DNA of 64,000 bases from CAYFWF01 sp964346815 (GTDB taxonomy: Bacteria > Acidobacteriota > Aminicenantia > Aminicenantales > Aminicenantaceae): contig CAYFWF010000050.1 of NCBI GenBank assembly GCA_964346815.1, positions 1-64,000 on the forward strand, in the 5' to 3' direction. The notes below the pieces were generated by a model, which worked only from the letters and a program-made list of their open reading frames with translations, was not told where the DNA came from and made no database searches. Shown piece by piece: positions 63,068 through 64,000 of the stretch (position 1 is the first letter of the stretch; every line of letters starts with the position of its first letter). Position numbers and translations under genes: made by a program.

Positions 63068-63928
63068 ATGAGTATGGTAAGAAAAGCGGTGATTCCCTCC
63101 GCAGGATTCGGAACGCGTTTCCTGCCCGCTACCAAGGCCCAACCCAAAGAGATGCTAAACGTTGTAGACAAACCCTTGATTCAGTACAGTGTGGAGGAGG
63201 CGGTCGGAGCAGGGATCGAAAAGATCGCTGTCATAATCAGCAGGGGGAAATCTAGTATCGAAGATCATTTCGACAGCAGCCCTGAACTGGAGAATTTTCT
63301 GGAGAAAAAGGGAAAGCTCGATTTCCTGGAAGAGGTCAAAAGGGTGTCGCGTCTCGCTGAATTTTGTTACATCCGCCAGAAGGAGGCTTTGGGGTTGGGG
63401 CATGCTATTTTGATGGCCGAAGAGTTTATCGGCCACGAGCCTTTTGCAGTCCTTTTGCCTGACGATATTTTCGACTGTGAAACACCGTGTATCAAACAGC
63501 TGATCGATATCCATAAAGAGTTCGAGGCTTCGGTTATTGTTCTGGGCCGGACAGATGAAGAAGGGACTCAAAAATATGGGATCATCAAGCCCAAACAAAT
63601 TTCCGGGAGAGTCTTCCAAGTCCAGGATTTGGTAGAGAAACCAGGTCCTGAGAAAGCACATTCCGATTTGGCTGTTATCGGCAGGTACGTCTTCAATCCG
63701 ATGATATTCGATGCCATCAGGAAGACCGAACCCGATAAGAGGGGAGAGGTTCAAATTACCGACGCGATCAAACATTTACTGGAAGACCAGCCGGTTTACG
63801 GCTATCTCTTCGAGGGAACACGCTACGATGCCGGGAACAAATTGGGATTTATCCAGGCGATTCTTGAACTGGCGCTCAAACGGCCCGAATTCAGCCAGAG
63901 TCTGAAGGATCATCTGAAGGACCTGTAA
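63068..63928 (+). CDS. galU: UTP-glucose-1-phosphate uridylyltransferase
   Basis: A 286-residue enzyme that makes UDP-glucose for cell-surface polysaccharide. The nucleotide loop is GFGTRFLPATKAQPKEML, with VDKPLIQYSVEEAV, EALGLGHAILMA, LLPDDIF (metal-binding Asp pair) and YDAGNKLGFIQAILE near the end. All family motifs are in place. AAAGG at 63056-63060 fits an ATG at 63068 (7 nt) better than the one at 63062. After the stop, TCCCTTC (63936-63942) pairs with GAAGGGA (63955-63961), but no T-run follows. Confidence 0.96.
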   Translation: MSMVRKAVIPSAGFGTRFLPATKAQPKEMLNVVDKPLIQYSVEEAVGAGIEKIAVIISRGKSSIEDHFDSSPELENFLEKKGKLDFLEEVKRVSRLAEFCYIRQKEALGLGHAILMAEEFIGHEPFAVLLPDDIFDCETPCIKQLIDIHKEFEASVIVLGRTDEEGTQKYGIIKPKQISGRVFQVQDLVEKPGPEKAHSDLAVIGRYVFNPMIFDAIRKTEPDKRGEVQITDAIKHLLEDQPVYGYLFEGTRYDAGNKLGFIQAILELALKRPEFSQSLKDHLKDL

Positions 63929-64000
63929 GAGTTTCTCCCTTCTGAGCTGTCAAGGAAGGGATCTGACAATCGAACCGTATTCAAGTTTCAGGCACTTTAT

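Overview
The window looks like a chromosomal piece of a Gram-negative (two-membrane) bacterium. It carries outer-membrane machinery: a TolC-like duct, an Omp85 protein with a TamB partner, a FadL-like porin and several lipoproteins. Three gene types in it are common in Acidobacteriota and Aminicenantota: an 'orphan' MacB/FtsX permease with a PadR regulator, a Hanks kinase fused to TPR repeats, and a large BNR/VPS10-like secreted protein. I infer that broad affiliation from gene content only; no 16S sequence is present and no search was run.

Layout. 0-0.6 kb: the 3' end of a 23S rRNA gene and a complete 5S rRNA gene. 0.7-1.3 kb: an RRM RNA-binding protein and a small membrane zinc-ribbon protein. 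1.5-8.3 kb: a tightly overlapped efflux operon (TetR regulator, TolC-like, HlyD-like lipoprotein, two ABC ATPases, two ABC-2 permeases), laid out like E. coli cecR-ybhGFSR but with its own outer-membrane duct and with the double ATPase split in two. 8.3-11.2 kb (minus): PadR plus an ADOP-type permease. 11.2-11.7 kb: gene-free, with a GC-rich hairpin element. 11.7-17.1 kb (minus): a four-gene run of DUF1015, a shortened AlkD-like protein, a MurQ/GCKR-like double-SIS protein and a sodium/solute symporter. 17.3-21.5 kb (plus): two tandem exported hydrolase-like proteins, a GNAT acetyltransferase, then a small ORF and a radical SAM/SPASM enzyme behind their own promoter. 21.6-37.6 kb (mostly minus): a Ser/Thr kinase, pbpC and a bacterial alpha-2-macroglobulin as one operon, an ADP-ribosylglycohydrolase, small zinc-ribbon and membrane proteins, and the BNR-repeat protein.

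37.7-45.8 kb (plus): hslV-hslU coupled to an FN3 lipoprotein and an FAH-family enzyme, then transaldolase and a three-gene biotin-dependent acyl-CoA carboxylase. 46.0-53.8 kb: an envelope block with TamB, an Omp85 protein with about seven POTRA domains, a SurA-like chaperone and fabD. 53.8-58.4 kb: a HAD phosphatase and a phospholipid synthase (minus) diverging from mutS, and a small acidic protein (minus). 58.6-64 kb: clpB coupled to a NifU-like protein, a FadL-like porin and galU.

I see no CRISPR array, insertion sequence, tRNA or prophage. The parts most worth following are the small ORF plus radical SAM pair, the asymmetric split-ATPase pump, the Omp85/TamB block and the internally deleted AlkD-like gene. 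Promoter calls rest on matching hexamers by eye.
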